This document shows, piece after piece, positions 51,366-62,281 of a DNA stretch of 64,000 nt. Each line of letters begins with the position of its first letter. The first letter of the stretch is position 1. Location of the stretch: positions 1,680,501 to 1,744,500 of the forward strand of contig OZ025781.1 of assembly GCA_964019425.1 (NCBI GenBank), given 5' to 3'. The stretch is from Flectonema sp. DT1601 (taxonomy: Eukaryota; Euglenozoa; Diplonemea; Diplonemida; Diplonemidae). The notes under the pieces were generated by a model. It was not told where the DNA came from. It was given only the letters and a program-made list of their open reading frames with translations, and did no database searches. Made by a program: the position numbers and the translations under genes.

Positions 51366-53042
51366 ATGATGACAATATATAGAGAGGGCCTCCTTTCAAA
51401 ATATGCAATCGGCAAGAGCACCGGACTGACACGTAAAAATTGGAAAGAACGATGGTTTGTTATTGACGAAGTAGGACTTCGATACTATAAAAAGATGCCT
51501 CCGAAGGATGCAAAGAAGAGAGCTCAATCAGAGAAAGGATGCATTAAGTGGACTGAAGTGGTTGGTGTAAATGAAGCGAATAAGGAAATACATCCAGCAG
51601 CGATAGATCCAAAATATCAATACTTTTGTGTGAGGTTTGTTGCCTCTGACAGTCAAGTTACATACACATTGCTACTTAGAACAAAGAATCACGAAGAAAG
51701 ACAGCAGTGGATCGATGAAATGATATCAGCTTGTGGATTAAAGTGCAATCGTGCTACGATAAAGATGTTGAAAGAAGAAGAAGACTACGACACTGATGAT
51801 GATCTTCTCAGTAAAACTACTTCACAGGAAGACTCTAAACCTGCAGGAAGTGGTGCTCTCCTCATCCTGCGAGCACTCGTATCAAAGAATAAGAAACGAT
51901 TTGTCTCCGGAAGATTTAATTTAGATTTAGTTTATATTACTGACCAACTCATCGCAATGGGATTCCCTGCAAAGGGAAAAGAAGCATTCTATAGGAATCC
52001 TGTTGAAGAAGTAGAACAATTCTTTATGACTCATCACCCTGGTTCGTTTAGAGTTTATAATTTATGTAAAGAGAGAGAATATAGTAAAAGTGTATTGGGA
52101 GGTTCTTGGGAGAGATTCCCTTTTGAAGATCACAACCCACCTCCATTGTCACTAATCCCTCGTTGTGTGCAATGCATCAGACGATTCTTAGAAGATACTG
52201 AGAATGGTGTAGCAGCTATTCATTGTAAAGCAGGTAAAGGAAGAACTGGTACTATTATATGTTCCTACTTATGTGCTTACTCTGGAATGACACCTGAAGA
52301 AAGTTTAGAATTCTTTGGCAGGAAGAGAACAGTTGATGGAAAAGGAGTCACCATTCCGTCACAGAAGAGATACGTTCACTACGCAGCTAGTCTAATGAGC
52401 CATGATAGTCAGTTTCCAATTATGATGACGGCAGTTAATATAAAAGAATTAAAGTTCAAGAGGCTACACCACCACAGTCAGAACGGTTCTGATGAACTTT
52501 ACGTTTTAATATACAAAAGAGGTAAAGATGGTAATCAGGAACTGTTCTTTGACTCCAGGTCTTCAAGTACCCGTACTGGTAATACTCTAGCACTTCAGGG
52601 ATGTCATGGGGCCAGTGGTGACTTGCGATTTGTAGTTCTCGAAGAGTCGAGGATACCTCTTATGGCTGATCAAGAGATGCTTCACTTTTGGTTAAACTCT
52701 GCCTTCATGACTGATGAGGGACTCACGTTAACGAAAAAGGAGCTTGATGGTCCTCACAAGGATAAACATGACAATACTTTTGATGCGAACTTTGCTATTT
52801 CTTTAGTTTATACACAAGCTGGATTAGTACAACAACCTGATGATGAATTTGAGACCACCTGGTCGTATGATAAATTAGGAACAGTAAAAGATTTACGTCC
52901 GCGTGGTAATGCTTTCGTTGGAAGTTACAACTCGTCCTCTCCAATTACTATTCCTTCAACCACTTGTGGGAACTATTCTCCAACTCATTCAAGGTCTCCG
53001 CAGACCATTTCTCAGGCGGGTAGCCCGCCGCTAATTCACTAG
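51366..53042 (+). CDS. PTEN: PH domain-PTEN phosphatase fusion
   Basis: 558 residues, no intron. Residues 4-125 form a PH domain, opening YREGLLSKYAIG, with KNWKERWFVID in the middle and the terminal helix ERQQWIDEMISAC. An acidic linker leads to a PTEN phosphatase domain (168-355): KNKKRFVSGRFNLDLVYI, NPVEEVEQFF, FPFEDHNPP with Asp255, and the P-loop HCKAGKGRTG with Cys287 and Arg293. The two Lys in the P-loop are those that select PI(3,4,5)P3. GVTIPSQKRYVHY is conserved. A C2 domain follows (about 360-520), then a Ser/Pro tail. PTEN dephosphorylates PI(3,4,5)P3 at the membrane; the PH domain would aid phosphoinositide targeting. Human PTEN has no PH domain. Confidence 0.96.
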   Translation: MMTIYREGLLSKYAIGKSTGLTRKNWKERWFVIDEVGLRYYKKMPPKDAKKRAQSEKGCIKWTEVVGVNEANKEIHPAAIDPKYQYFCVRFVASDSQVTYTLLLRTKNHEERQQWIDEMISACGLKCNRATIKMLKEEEDYDTDDDLLSKTTSQEDSKPAGSGALLILRALVSKNKKRFVSGRFNLDLVYITDQLIAMGFPAKGKEAFYRNPVEEVEQFFMTHHPGSFRVYNLCKEREYSKSVLGGSWERFPFEDHNPPPLSLIPRCVQCIRRFLEDTENGVAAIHCKAGKGRTGTIICSYLCAYSGMTPEESLEFFGRKRTVDGKGVTIPSQKRYVHYAASLMSHDSQFPIMMTAVNIKELKFKRLHHHSQNGSDELYVLIYKRGKDGNQELFFDSRSSSTRTGNTLALQGCHGASGDLRFVVLEESRIPLMADQEMLHFWLNSAFMTDEGLTLTKKELDGPHKDKHDNTFDANFAISLVYTQAGLVQQPDDEFETTWSYDKLGTVKDLRPRGNAFVGSYNSSSPITIPSTTCGNYSPTHSRSPQTISQAGSPPLIH

Positions 53043-53270
53043 TGTCTGCCTCCAAACCCAGTAACTTTCAATTATACTAAAAAAAAATCGTACAAAATAA
53101 AGATCAAAAAAAAAAAAAAAAAAAAAAAAACAACTCGTAAAATTAGAATCCAAATATCGCGCGATAAGCTCATCTGAGACGAACAATCTGATGATGGGAA
53201 GTAACAAAAATTAATTATTCGATTCCTCATTTCCTCTCTCGGTTGGTACTTTCCAAATACTAGCCGAATC

Positions 53271-53330
53271 TTTAGTTCGTAGTCGCGTCCTTTGGGCTCG
53301 CGATACAGGTGCCTGTTGCGACTACGTAAA
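53271..53330 (+). ncRNA. bulged hairpin, candidate structured RNA
   Basis: CGTAGTCGC (53278-53286) pairs perfectly with GCGACTACG (53318-53326). The stem continues after a 3-nt bulge (GTT) with TTTA/TAAA, about 13 bp in all. The 31-nt loop contains a small ACAG/CTGT hairpin. A neighbouring 8-bp hairpin (GGTTGGTA...TACTAGCC, near 53241-53265) lies just upstream. No known RNA is recognised. Confidence 0.3.
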
Positions 53331-54312
53331 CAATCTCATGTAGAGATGGCAAGATGTTAACCTTGTCAGTACCAGGTCTCAGTAATTAGGATCATATTTT
53401 CATTCTTAATTGGTCTCGTCCACTATCCTGATTTGGTAGTACGTTCAATTAAGTATTAACAATAAAGTAGTTCTGTAGCTTTAACGTATTGTGACTGGTC
53501 TCCAGACTCCGAAGTCATCGTGTGGTCGTCAACAAAGATTAGTAGATATGCCCAACCTCGGTTTTTTAGTTGAATTATGTTTCATTCTTTTTTTTTTTTT
53601 CTGTTATTTGTCTTTGTGAGTTTTCGATAAGCGCCTTTCAAAATAGTTGTAGGTCACGAGGAGCTTTTTCTCTTGCAAAAAAAAAAAAAAAATAATAATA
53701 ATAACAATAATAAATAAAACCTCCCCTCTCCCAATACCTTATCGAGTATCAGTTGTTATTCTTTTTTTCGTTCTTTTTGTTGTTACTTTTTTCTTTTTTT
53801 TTTCTTAACAAAATAATGTGCAATTGTAAACAGGAGTTTGATGAGACCATTATGTCAAAGACTGAATTCAAGCACAATGTTAGAGCATTGACTAGGAAAT
53901 CGTGAATTCATTCGTTCCCCACCGCACATAAACCTCTTTTTTAACTTTTTCGGTTAAGTCGGTTCGCAGTTTCTTGCACAAAACAAAACATCAACACAAG
54001 TAATATATCCTTGTATAGTTTTTTATTTAAATTTTTAATTTTTTTTTTTTTTTTTTAAAGATCAAAAAAAAATCAAACAACTCTAATCAAAAGATGAGAT
54101 TAGTTTGTAATTATTTGGGTAACAGTTTGGTAGTAGACTAACACTCTTCTTTCTACGCTGTGGGTACTTTAACTGTTTACACCTCGTAATTTATTTTATT
54201 TTTATTTTTATTTCTGTTTCGTTTTTTATTTATTTGTGAAAAGACCAATTTAGTTTATTATTGTCAAAGTACTCCCCTCCTTTAAAATAGGAAGCCTTGT
54301 TGAGTACTTTCT

Positions 54313-54318
<6 letters not shown>

Positions 54319-54366
<48 letters not shown>
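54319..54366. repeat. 48-nt T homopolymer
   Basis: Longest homopolymer in the window; probably prone to length variation and sequencing error. Confidence 0.85.
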
Positions 54367-54456
54367 CAATGAAATTCCTTACTCTATTTGTGTGGTTTTT
54401 GGATCGTTGCTATTAACAGGCTCTTTATGTCAAGTGAGTCTTAACACCAATACTGA

Positions 54457-54505
54457 TGGTCACAACGTCCCTTCACACCTGAGGGATTCTTTACGGTTGT
54501 GTGGT
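54457..54505 (+). repeat. two-step hairpin
   Basis: CACAAC (54461-54466) pairs with GTTGTG (54496-54501), and CCCT (54469-54472) with AGGG (54482-54485) inside. Modest; may be chance. Confidence 0.22.
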
Positions 54506-56984
54506 ATCAAATGACTGATATCCCGTAAGCTTACCATGTTGTACAAGTGTTAGGTTAAAATAAATAAATAATATTACTGACGTATATAAACAGCTTAAGT
54601 CACTCTTTGAATCTGTTTAATAAATTTAGTTCTGATTGATTTAAAGCATTTAAATGGGAAATTTAGTTCGGGAGCTTGTCTGGGTACAGATTGCTGCTGA
54701 ATAAGGTTATCTTTGAGAAGCTTTATAAAAAGATTTTTCCTTTAATTTTTGATTACTTCATATGTCATGTAGCTTTCTGAAACCCAATTCATATCCCCTA
54801 AGGTTGCTGTCCTTTTTTTTTTTTTTTTTTTTCTTTATGTTTTGAAATTCTGTTTTCCCTAATTATTTTACGTTTTTTTATATTTTTTTGTGTATTCTTT
54901 TTTTTTCTCTTCCCCTTCAAGTATGGCTGACCAGTTTTTTAAATTACAGTCACGCTAACTCTACTTAATCAAAAGTTTATATTTAAAATTAGTTTTTTTC
55001 TTTTGCTTTTCTTCCTTCTTTATCCATTAAAACGAAATGCTACGACCACGTTTCACGTTTTCTTCCCACACCTTTGTTTTCTTGGTGAGGTACTCTTCTT
55101 TCTCAAATTCAATTTCCCACTAACTAATTGGATACGTCGTGTTAGATTTGTCCTATTGATTTCCTCGTCTCTTCTACACTGATTGGGATTGAAATCTCTC
55201 TTTTTTTCTTTTTTTTTTTTTATCGTCTCTGAGTCTTGGGGAGGTTACCGTCGTCAGGAGGCATAAAAATAAAAAAAGACATCATCCGCTTGTTTTTCTT
55301 GATGTAAGTATCAGGATGACCCTCTGCTAAACAAGTTGTATGACTTTATCTTCTGCTCAACGTTGCTTTACATTACAACAAATGATGTTGCGGAGTTAAG
55401 AGAATCAGAATTGATTTTGAAAATCTAATGGCGGTGTTATTCCCGATGCCTTTTTCGAGTCTTATGTTCGCTTTTTTTTATTTAATAAGAAGAAGTGAAT
55501 ATTGTTATAAAATGGAAATTCCTTTTCCAAAATAATAATAAAGTTTGCACTGCCGACTCGGCAACGATTACTTTCTTTTTGATTGAATTATCTTTCGGAA
55601 GCTTTTGTTTATTCGTATTGCAGCCAAAATAGAAATACGCAAATCAAGTTTTTCGCTTTCGTGCTGCCGACTTCCAAGTGTAATTATTTTTTTTTGGTTT
55701 TTTTTTTTTTTTTTTTTTTTTCCTCATCCCATATTTTGCTCCGTGTTCAGAATTATTGTTCAACGGAGTGGTTTTTAAACTTCGCTTGTGGGACGATGGA
55801 TTGGCTAAGTATTGGAGACGTTATTATACGCGAACTGTTATAATGTCCCGCCTTTTTTTTTTTTGGAAAACGAGAGCAGGTTGCTTGTTTCATTATTTTG
55901 CAACTCTTTCGATGACCACACTACGGCAGGAACCGTTTTAGAGTAGCTTTAGCAAAGATAACTAACTGAATCCTACAGTGTGGTGCGAGTATGCTTCTGC
56001 AGTAGCAACATGCATGATGAAGATTCTGGAGAAATTATGTTTGAATAAAATTACAACTAAAAAAATCAATTTTATAAAAGATTAACGGGTCAATTCATAT
56101 TTTATAAGAGAATTGAAAATGTGAGTTCGTTTTCAGAGAGAAAAATATTCTTTTGTTGTATCTTTTGGTATTCTTGGAAAGCTCTCGGGGAGGGGGCTTT
56201 TTTTTTTCTTTTTCTCTTTTCTCTTTTGCAATTTCAGATAGGTAGTTTCTTTTATTCAACACGACTGTTGTTTTATCTTTTGTTTCGTATTTTGTCTCTT
56301 CTCTTGAAACAGAATCGAACGACATTTCAACAAAACTAATAAGTGAAGTGTTTGAGTGACTCTACGATCAATTGACTTCTCAACATTACTGGCTGACGAT
56401 GAGGAATAGAATGGTAAATATCACAGATGTTGTTGTAAAGCATACTTATCACTGTTCTGGTTCGCGCTCAGCAAGTTTTGTTGTTGTCAAAAGAGTCACT
56501 CACAGTTCTCTGGTCTGTCGGTAGTTTTGTCATTTTAGTCTTGTTATTATTATTATTTTTCCCCCCGAATTTTTATTTTTTATTTTTAGTTTTTTTTTTT
56601 TTTTGTTGAGAAAATTTTAGCGACCGAATTGACTTACGACAGCTTATTTGAAAATAATGGAATGTAACATTTCATAATATTTTGATTACGGAAGCGTTGG
56701 AAGCTAAAAAGACAAAGAAAAGTGCAACTCCTGCTGTCCACCGATTCTAATAAAGTTGTTGTTGTGAACTCATTTGAGACATCTCCTTTACATTCAAGAG
56801 AAGGTACGATATTACACACAAGACAACATGTTGTGAATAGAAGTCATTCAGGTCTTTATTAGGACGCAGTGAACGTCTTCAAAAAAAAAAAAAGAAAAAA
56901 GAAGTGATTCGCCTCCCAGCATAAAAATAAAGTAGTTGTTTCCTTTTATTCTCTCTTATTTATTTGGTTTTTTTTTTATTTTTA

Positions 56985-57020
56985 TTAGGCTAAGCTACTG
57001 TGCTGCCACTGGCAGCCTAA
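56985..57020. repeat. nested hairpin
   Basis: TTAGGCT (56985-56991) pairs with AGCCTAA (57014-57020); an alternative inner hairpin is GCTGCC, ACT loop, GGCAGC. Confidence 0.3.
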
Positions 57021-58524
57021 CTAACATTGTTGTGGTTGAGAGGGGGGGAAAAAAGGGAAAATAGAAAAAAAGAGTAATAATCACCAAAAACCCCCAAGAA
57101 TGTGATTAAGACAACTACCCACTCCACTACTTTTAACAAAAAAGTTACTTACGTCTGTTGTTCTTTTGCACTTTGGTTTTTTGTTTTTTGTTGTTGTTGC
57201 GATTAAATAAAGGAAAGCATCATTCTTTTGGTCGCTTCTACGGTTTGTGTTTGTGATTCGTGACACCTTTTTAAGACGTTTTTTTTTTTTTTTTTTTCAA
57301 TTCTATTGAAATGTTTTATCCAAAATATCGTCCTCGAAGTAGACTTATTACTTTGGTGAGGATACCTCTCGTTGTCGTCACAAAGTAGTAAATTACTATT
57401 TCTTGGTCCCAAAATTAAGAAGAGAACTTGCCTTCTCTCGGGGGAAGGTTTTCTGTTGGACAATATCACCTCTGATACCACACAGTGTTTTTACTAATTA
57501 TAAATAAATAATGAAAAGCTAAGTTGGTGTGTTCTGGTTGTGTAATTGCTTTTGCTGGATATATGAAAGCTGCTTTAAATTGTTCACATGCGTTGACTCA
57601 CCACTCGCATTTTTCTATTCTCTACCTTGTGTTTTTCTGTCCACTATTTTTTTTTGAAGCGAAAACTAACATTTTTCTTAGACCGTTTCTATGTTCTATT
57701 TCTAGCGAAAAGAAGTAAAGCCGCCTTTTTTTTTTCTTTTTTTTCCTTTTTTTTTTTTCTTGTTGCAATTAGTCAAAAACGATGGTTGTCTCGTACTGCA
57801 GCGGCTGTCTGTTGTTTCTTCTGTTTCGTTCTTGCCCAAACCTGCACCGTTTTTAATAAATATTTTGTTATTGCGATATGCACACTTACTGTTTTCATAC
57901 AAAGTAGAAGGGACTACATAAATATCCCATACAACTCTACAGTTGTTGTATGATAACATCTGTGAAAGGCAATCCTTTACATTGCTGCCCAATTGGAACG
58001 AAAGTATAAAACAACAACAAGAGTGAGTACTGGTCTGAGGAGCGTCATCTGAACCCATCCGCCCGCATTCTATTTGATTCTCTCACTCTACCCTTCCCTT
58101 TGATTTCTTTTCGTCTTTCCAAAAGAAACGAATTCTAGGGCAAGTTACTTACTGGTTCAGAATTTTTTTTTTTTTTTTTTACTTTTTGTGCGTTTTTTTC
58201 ATGTGTTGAAGCGAGTGAGCTGTTGCTTTCAGTCGCTATAATAGCACTTTTGATGGTCAAACAACTGAAGTTAGTCAGAACTCAGTTTGCTGATGTAGCG
58301 TCACTCATTAATGTTATAAGAAAGAGTGTGATGATTTTTTTTGTTAAAGTTTCGGCTCAACGCCAATAAACACAAGGATTGAGTAGTTTTAGATATTTCT
58401 GAATCTCTTTGTCTCTGCGCAAACTTAATATACATTTGTCAGATTTTGTAATTTTATAGAAATTCGTTGTTTGCTTTCTTCAGACTCGAATCCTTGCAAA
58501 CAAATCTATCAATACTCGTTAGAC

Positions 58525-58527
<3 letters not shown>

Positions 58528-58560
<33 letters not shown>
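58528..58560. repeat. 33-nt T homopolymer
   Basis: Second-longest homopolymer tract; followed about 20 bp later by a GC-rich 12-bp palindrome. Confidence 0.85.
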
Positions 58561-58567
<7 letters not shown>

Positions 58568-58579
58568 GGTAGGTTTAAG

Positions 58580-58591
58580 GAACCCGGGTTC
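58580..58591. repeat. 12-bp GC-rich palindrome
   Basis: GAACCCGGGTTC, perfectly self-complementary, in a very T-rich context. Single copy; meaning unknown. Confidence 0.4.
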
Positions 58592-59309
58592 AAGGGTGAC
58601 GTATTTTTAATAAATTAAAGTTACCCTGTTATGGTTTTCAAAAGAAAAAGAACTTGCGAATGAAAAGTTGTTTTTTTTTTTGTTTATTTTAATACTACCT
58701 GGTAGGTCTGATAATGTTGTATCGAATCGGTTGAGTAGTCAATTCTCGTTTTTTTTTTTTTTTTTCCCCGGTTCTTTTATTTATTGTTTTTAACCCCCTT
58801 TCCTTTCCTTTCCTTTCCTCTATTGCAAAGTTAACTTCATTTTTCAATTGTTGGATGTCATCGCAACGACTGTTCTTTTTTGAGAAGTGTTTTATTTTTT
58901 TATATTTTTTTTTTTTTCTTTCACCCCATCCTTACTTTTTTTTTGTTAGTTCGTATTTCTTCTTTATCTTTTATGTGCATTACTTTACTTGTGTTGTGTT
59001 TGTTTAGGTTCACTAGGAAGGTAGTGGATGTTGCGTTTCAATTCTCTGTGTAGTCACACGCGAAAGAAGCAAATCAACAAAAGAAATACCCTATCCGATC
59101 TTTTTTTCCCTTCCCGTCCTTTTGCACCATTCACACCCTCCTCTACTTAGTTGTGCATAAGTTGATTAGTTGTCTGTAGTAAGTAATTAATTAGTTTTTA
59201 ATGTACTTTCTGCTTTAATCAAATCATCTCTGCAGAAGTTGCAATAATTTTATGGAAATCGAATTAAAATAGAAATTCTAAACGACCTGCAGAAAGTGTT
59301 AATTAGTTT

Positions 59310-59321
59310 ATATTTTTTCAG
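59310..59321 (+). other. putative trans-splice acceptor of nucleotide-sugar transporter gene
   Basis: TTTATATTTTTTCAG with AG at 59320-59321, 18 nt before the ATG at 59340. Confidence 0.55.
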
Positions 59322-59339
59322 GGAGGGTATATTATTATA

Positions 59340-60507
59340 ATGACCAGTGAAGAAAAGGAGGTTCAGAACCCGAAGGTCTTTCTCGGAGCTTTGGGTCAGT
59401 TTTGCTTCTCATCTGTTGGTATGATGATTGGAAATAAGATGGGAATGGAATTCCTGAAGGATACTGAAACAGGTGCCGCCCTACCATCGACATTCGTCGC
59501 CCTGCAAGTGATAGGAACGCTGTTTTTGTTGGCGCATTTCCAACACAAAATTGATAAGGACAAATGTAACATGAAATGTGCAAAGAGTTGGGCTCCCGTA
59601 TTTACATTATTTGCTGGGATGCTTTATACCTCTGCTAAGACTTTTCAATACGTCCATGTTTCATTTGTTATTATCATTCGGAATGTGGGAGCGATAATTA
59701 CGACCTGTATGTGATTTCTTAATCGACTTTTAGATGTTTGTTATTTATATTTAATAACACAGTTGTCGAGTACTTTGTCAGAGGCACCACCGTCAATCCA
59801 CAAATTGTACTGTCGGAGATTGTGATTGGTATGTTTTACCTCTCTTTTGTTTACACTGTTCAACTACTTTTTATCAAACTAATAAAATAACAGTCCTCGG
59901 AACCATAATGTACGGTCACGAAGGTATCAAGCATTTCAAAGACTTCTGGGTTGGAATGCAGTGGTGTTTATTAAACGTTCTCTGTCAAACACTTTACGGA
60001 GTGACCTTAAAATATAAAATGGAGAACGATGAAGATATTAAAGAAATGTCGAAGTACACGATGTCTCTGTTTAATAATTTACTTTGCCTACCATACCTAA
60101 TTGTGGTTGCTATTGGAGCTGGTGAGCCATCACATTATGGAGAAATCTTAGTGAGAGTTCCAGCACATGGTTGGCTATTGATTCTTATTACGTGTGCAAT
60201 TGGGTTCATGATCAGCACGTCTGGGTTTGGACTTCAGAAACTGGTTTCGGCGACATCTTTCTTAGTAATCAATAACATGACGAAGATCTTAAATATCATC
60301 CTCGGTGTTATTTTCTTAGATGATCACCTGCCTGGATTCTTTGCAGTTCTCGGCTGCTTTGTCAGTCTGGGAGGTGGATTCTGGTATTCCTTTGAAGTGA
60401 TGGCTCTCAACGAAAAGAAGAAACGCGAGCGCATCGAAGCAGAAGTTCGCGATGTTGAAGCCTCCGTTGCTGAGCCTGAGCAGCTCATCGAGCGCAGGGC
60501 TGGTTAG
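59340..60507 (+). CDS. nucleotide-sugar transporter (GDP-mannose transporter-like)
   Basis: Exons 59340-59706, 59763-59828 and 59894-60507; 348 residues, introns of 56 and 65 nt. About ten membrane helices in the DMT/SLC35 layout. The first half has HVSFVIIIRNVGAIITTFVEY, as in VRG4/LPG2-type GDP-mannose transporters. The second half has MSLFNNLLCLPYLIV, the equivalent of the NNLLSLP motif, and VSATSFLVINNMTK where GDP-mannose transporters have GALNK; the variant makes the substrate uncertain. The C-terminal tail is charged (EKKKRERIEAEVRD). It would exchange a nucleotide sugar for the nucleoside monophosphate across the Golgi membrane. Splicing both introns restores the helix GTTVNPQIVLSEIVIVLGTIM. 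The start follows a T-rich CAG acceptor. Confidence 0.9.
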
Positions 60508-62281
60508 GAACGTGTTGCCCTGCTTTTTACTTTTACTGAGATTCTGAGCACCCGATCTGATGTTTTATTCGGGCTGGTCACCAGGTCACATCATTATTTA
60601 GTTGTGGTGACGTACTTCTTCGACATCAACAACATTGTGACTACACAACAACAGCGCGGCTACTTAACTTTCGGGCTGAAGTTTATCTCATCGATACTAC
60701 TAAAAGTTTATTATAAGAGCATCCTGAAAAGGAGACGTCAACTTTATCAACTCAACGTGTGCTGTCCGTGTAGTGCTGTCTTTAAACTTACTCCGCGCAA
60801 TGCGTTAATGAGTGTGGCGAAGTCTTTCGCATTCCTGGTACAGACTTCGTTTTGTATGTCAAGTTGTGGCTTCTTTACTACGGAGCTACCTACAACCTCT
60901 CCTCGTGTTTTTCGAACCTGGAAAGCTGATGGCGGGGTTGGCTCGTATTTCGTAGAGTCGAAATTCTTATTATTCGAAGCTATAGTACAAAAGCATCCTC
61001 CTCCAATTCCTTCGAGTTGTTAATTATCAACAACGACTCTTGTCTTTGAATGATTAGTTCAGTGCGTGATCTCCCTTTTCTTAATATTTTTAAGGACGGG
61101 ATCGTCTTCCTACGTGAATTGAGTAAGTAAAATCTGGCAAGCGGGTGTCCTGTTGCAAGACTGTGGCTGCTCTTACCAGCTTGCTCACAAAATTGAAGCT
61201 CAGAGACTGATTTATTTTTTTTCCCCTCTTTTTTCAGTTGAATACGAACAAACAGGTTGTCATCCGTGGGACAAATTCGTCTTTACTCAACGATACCCAC
61301 TGATGCGACCGATGTCACAAAGTGCAATAATTTTTCCCAAAATTCCATTCTCACCAACCCCGTCATGAATTAAATGTTCTGATAACCTCTCATGAAAAGA
61401 AAAAACAGAAAAACAAAAAAAAATAGAAAATGGAGATTACGTCTTTATATTGTTTAAATATTTAAATTTTTTTTTTTTGAGAAGAAAAATGTAAATGAAC
61501 GAGTAGTATCCTTATTGTAGTGATTATATAATCGCTGTACTGGAGTATGTGGAGTACGGCCCCAAAAACTCTTTTCTTACATGAGTTTAAGTTTTAAATT
61601 TATTTTTGATTGTGAAGATTTCACTGAATAGCAGCTGTTCTATTCTATTTCTTCACAAGAGACGATAACAAGTAGCACTCACAGAAGTCAGTGGTGCAAA
61701 CAAAGCAGTCAGGGTGACTCCGGCACAGTGAGGATATACTAAATCACGGTCTGTCCTCCTTTTAGCTTTCTTTGGCAGGTCGTGAAAATTTTGCCTCCGC
61801 CGCAAAGAAAGTTTAATTATTTCCCCTGTTTTTTTTAATTTTTTTTTTTTTTTTGTTTTTCATTAATTCGTTTACTTTTTTATTTTTTTCTTAAAAACAA
61901 TAAAACATTCATAATAAAAGAAAACCACGAGATAGGATGAGTATTTCATAAATGCCCTGACGAGAGACTCGGTACTTCTCGGAGGGGACATTTAAATTAA
62001 AAAAAAAAAGGATAATAAAATCTGAATAAGTTAAATTTAATCGTAAAAAGAAAATGTCAAAAATTGAAGGCGAGTCATTCAGCCAATCAACGCATAGAAA
62101 GCCGACATCATTCCCTTCAAAGTAAGGGAAAGTACATTAGGAATCCTCAGCACCGAATTAAGGTTTCATTGCAATCTTCTTTTGCGGGGAGTGAGCAGAA
62201 ACTTTTTACATTTTTAGTAAGGTGTCAAGAGGAGGATAATTTCTTCTCTCACAGATCCCCCGAGGAAGGGTTTCCCATAAT
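60508..62281. other. intergenic region, 1.8 kb
   Basis: No gene supported. An open frame at 60604-61023 lacks an early ATG and clear acceptor; others are shorter. T-run near 61838-61854, A-runs near 61415-61422 and 62000-62010. It ends at the acceptor CTTCTCTCACAG (AG 62253-62254). Confidence 0.45.

Larger units (their letters stand above)
53043..59339. other. 6.3-kb region without a recognised gene
   Basis: By far the longest gene-free stretch. It is rich in T homopolymers (48 T at 54319-54366, 33 T at 58528-58560, many of 10-30). No plus- or minus-strand frame reaches 120 codons, and those present are Phe/Lys-rich by composition. Hairpins cluster at 53150-53560 (see 53271) and 54457-54505; a hairpin lies at 56985-57020 and palindromes at 53155-53166 and 58580-58591. 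A TTTCC repeat lies near 58799-58817. It could hold ncRNA genes, long UTRs, an undetected multi-exon gene or a transcription start region. Confidence 0.6.

Noticed and set aside
53384-53440. U3 snoRNA-like GGATCAT box
   Set aside because: Only this short match; boxes B, C and D are not found at the expected spacing.
55546-55560. GCCGACTCGGC palindrome as a fourth element copy
   Set aside because: Resembles only the 5' hairpin; linker, closing helix and T-run are missing.
57627-58058. Open frames of 108 (plus) and 118 (minus) codons in the desert
   Set aside because: Both cross homopolymer T/A tracts and are Phe- or Lys-rich; no start or domain support.
60604-61023. 139-codon frame after the nucleotide-sugar transporter
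   Set aside because: First ATG is late (near 60808) and no family pattern is visible; it is the longest doubtful frame and would be worth a database search.
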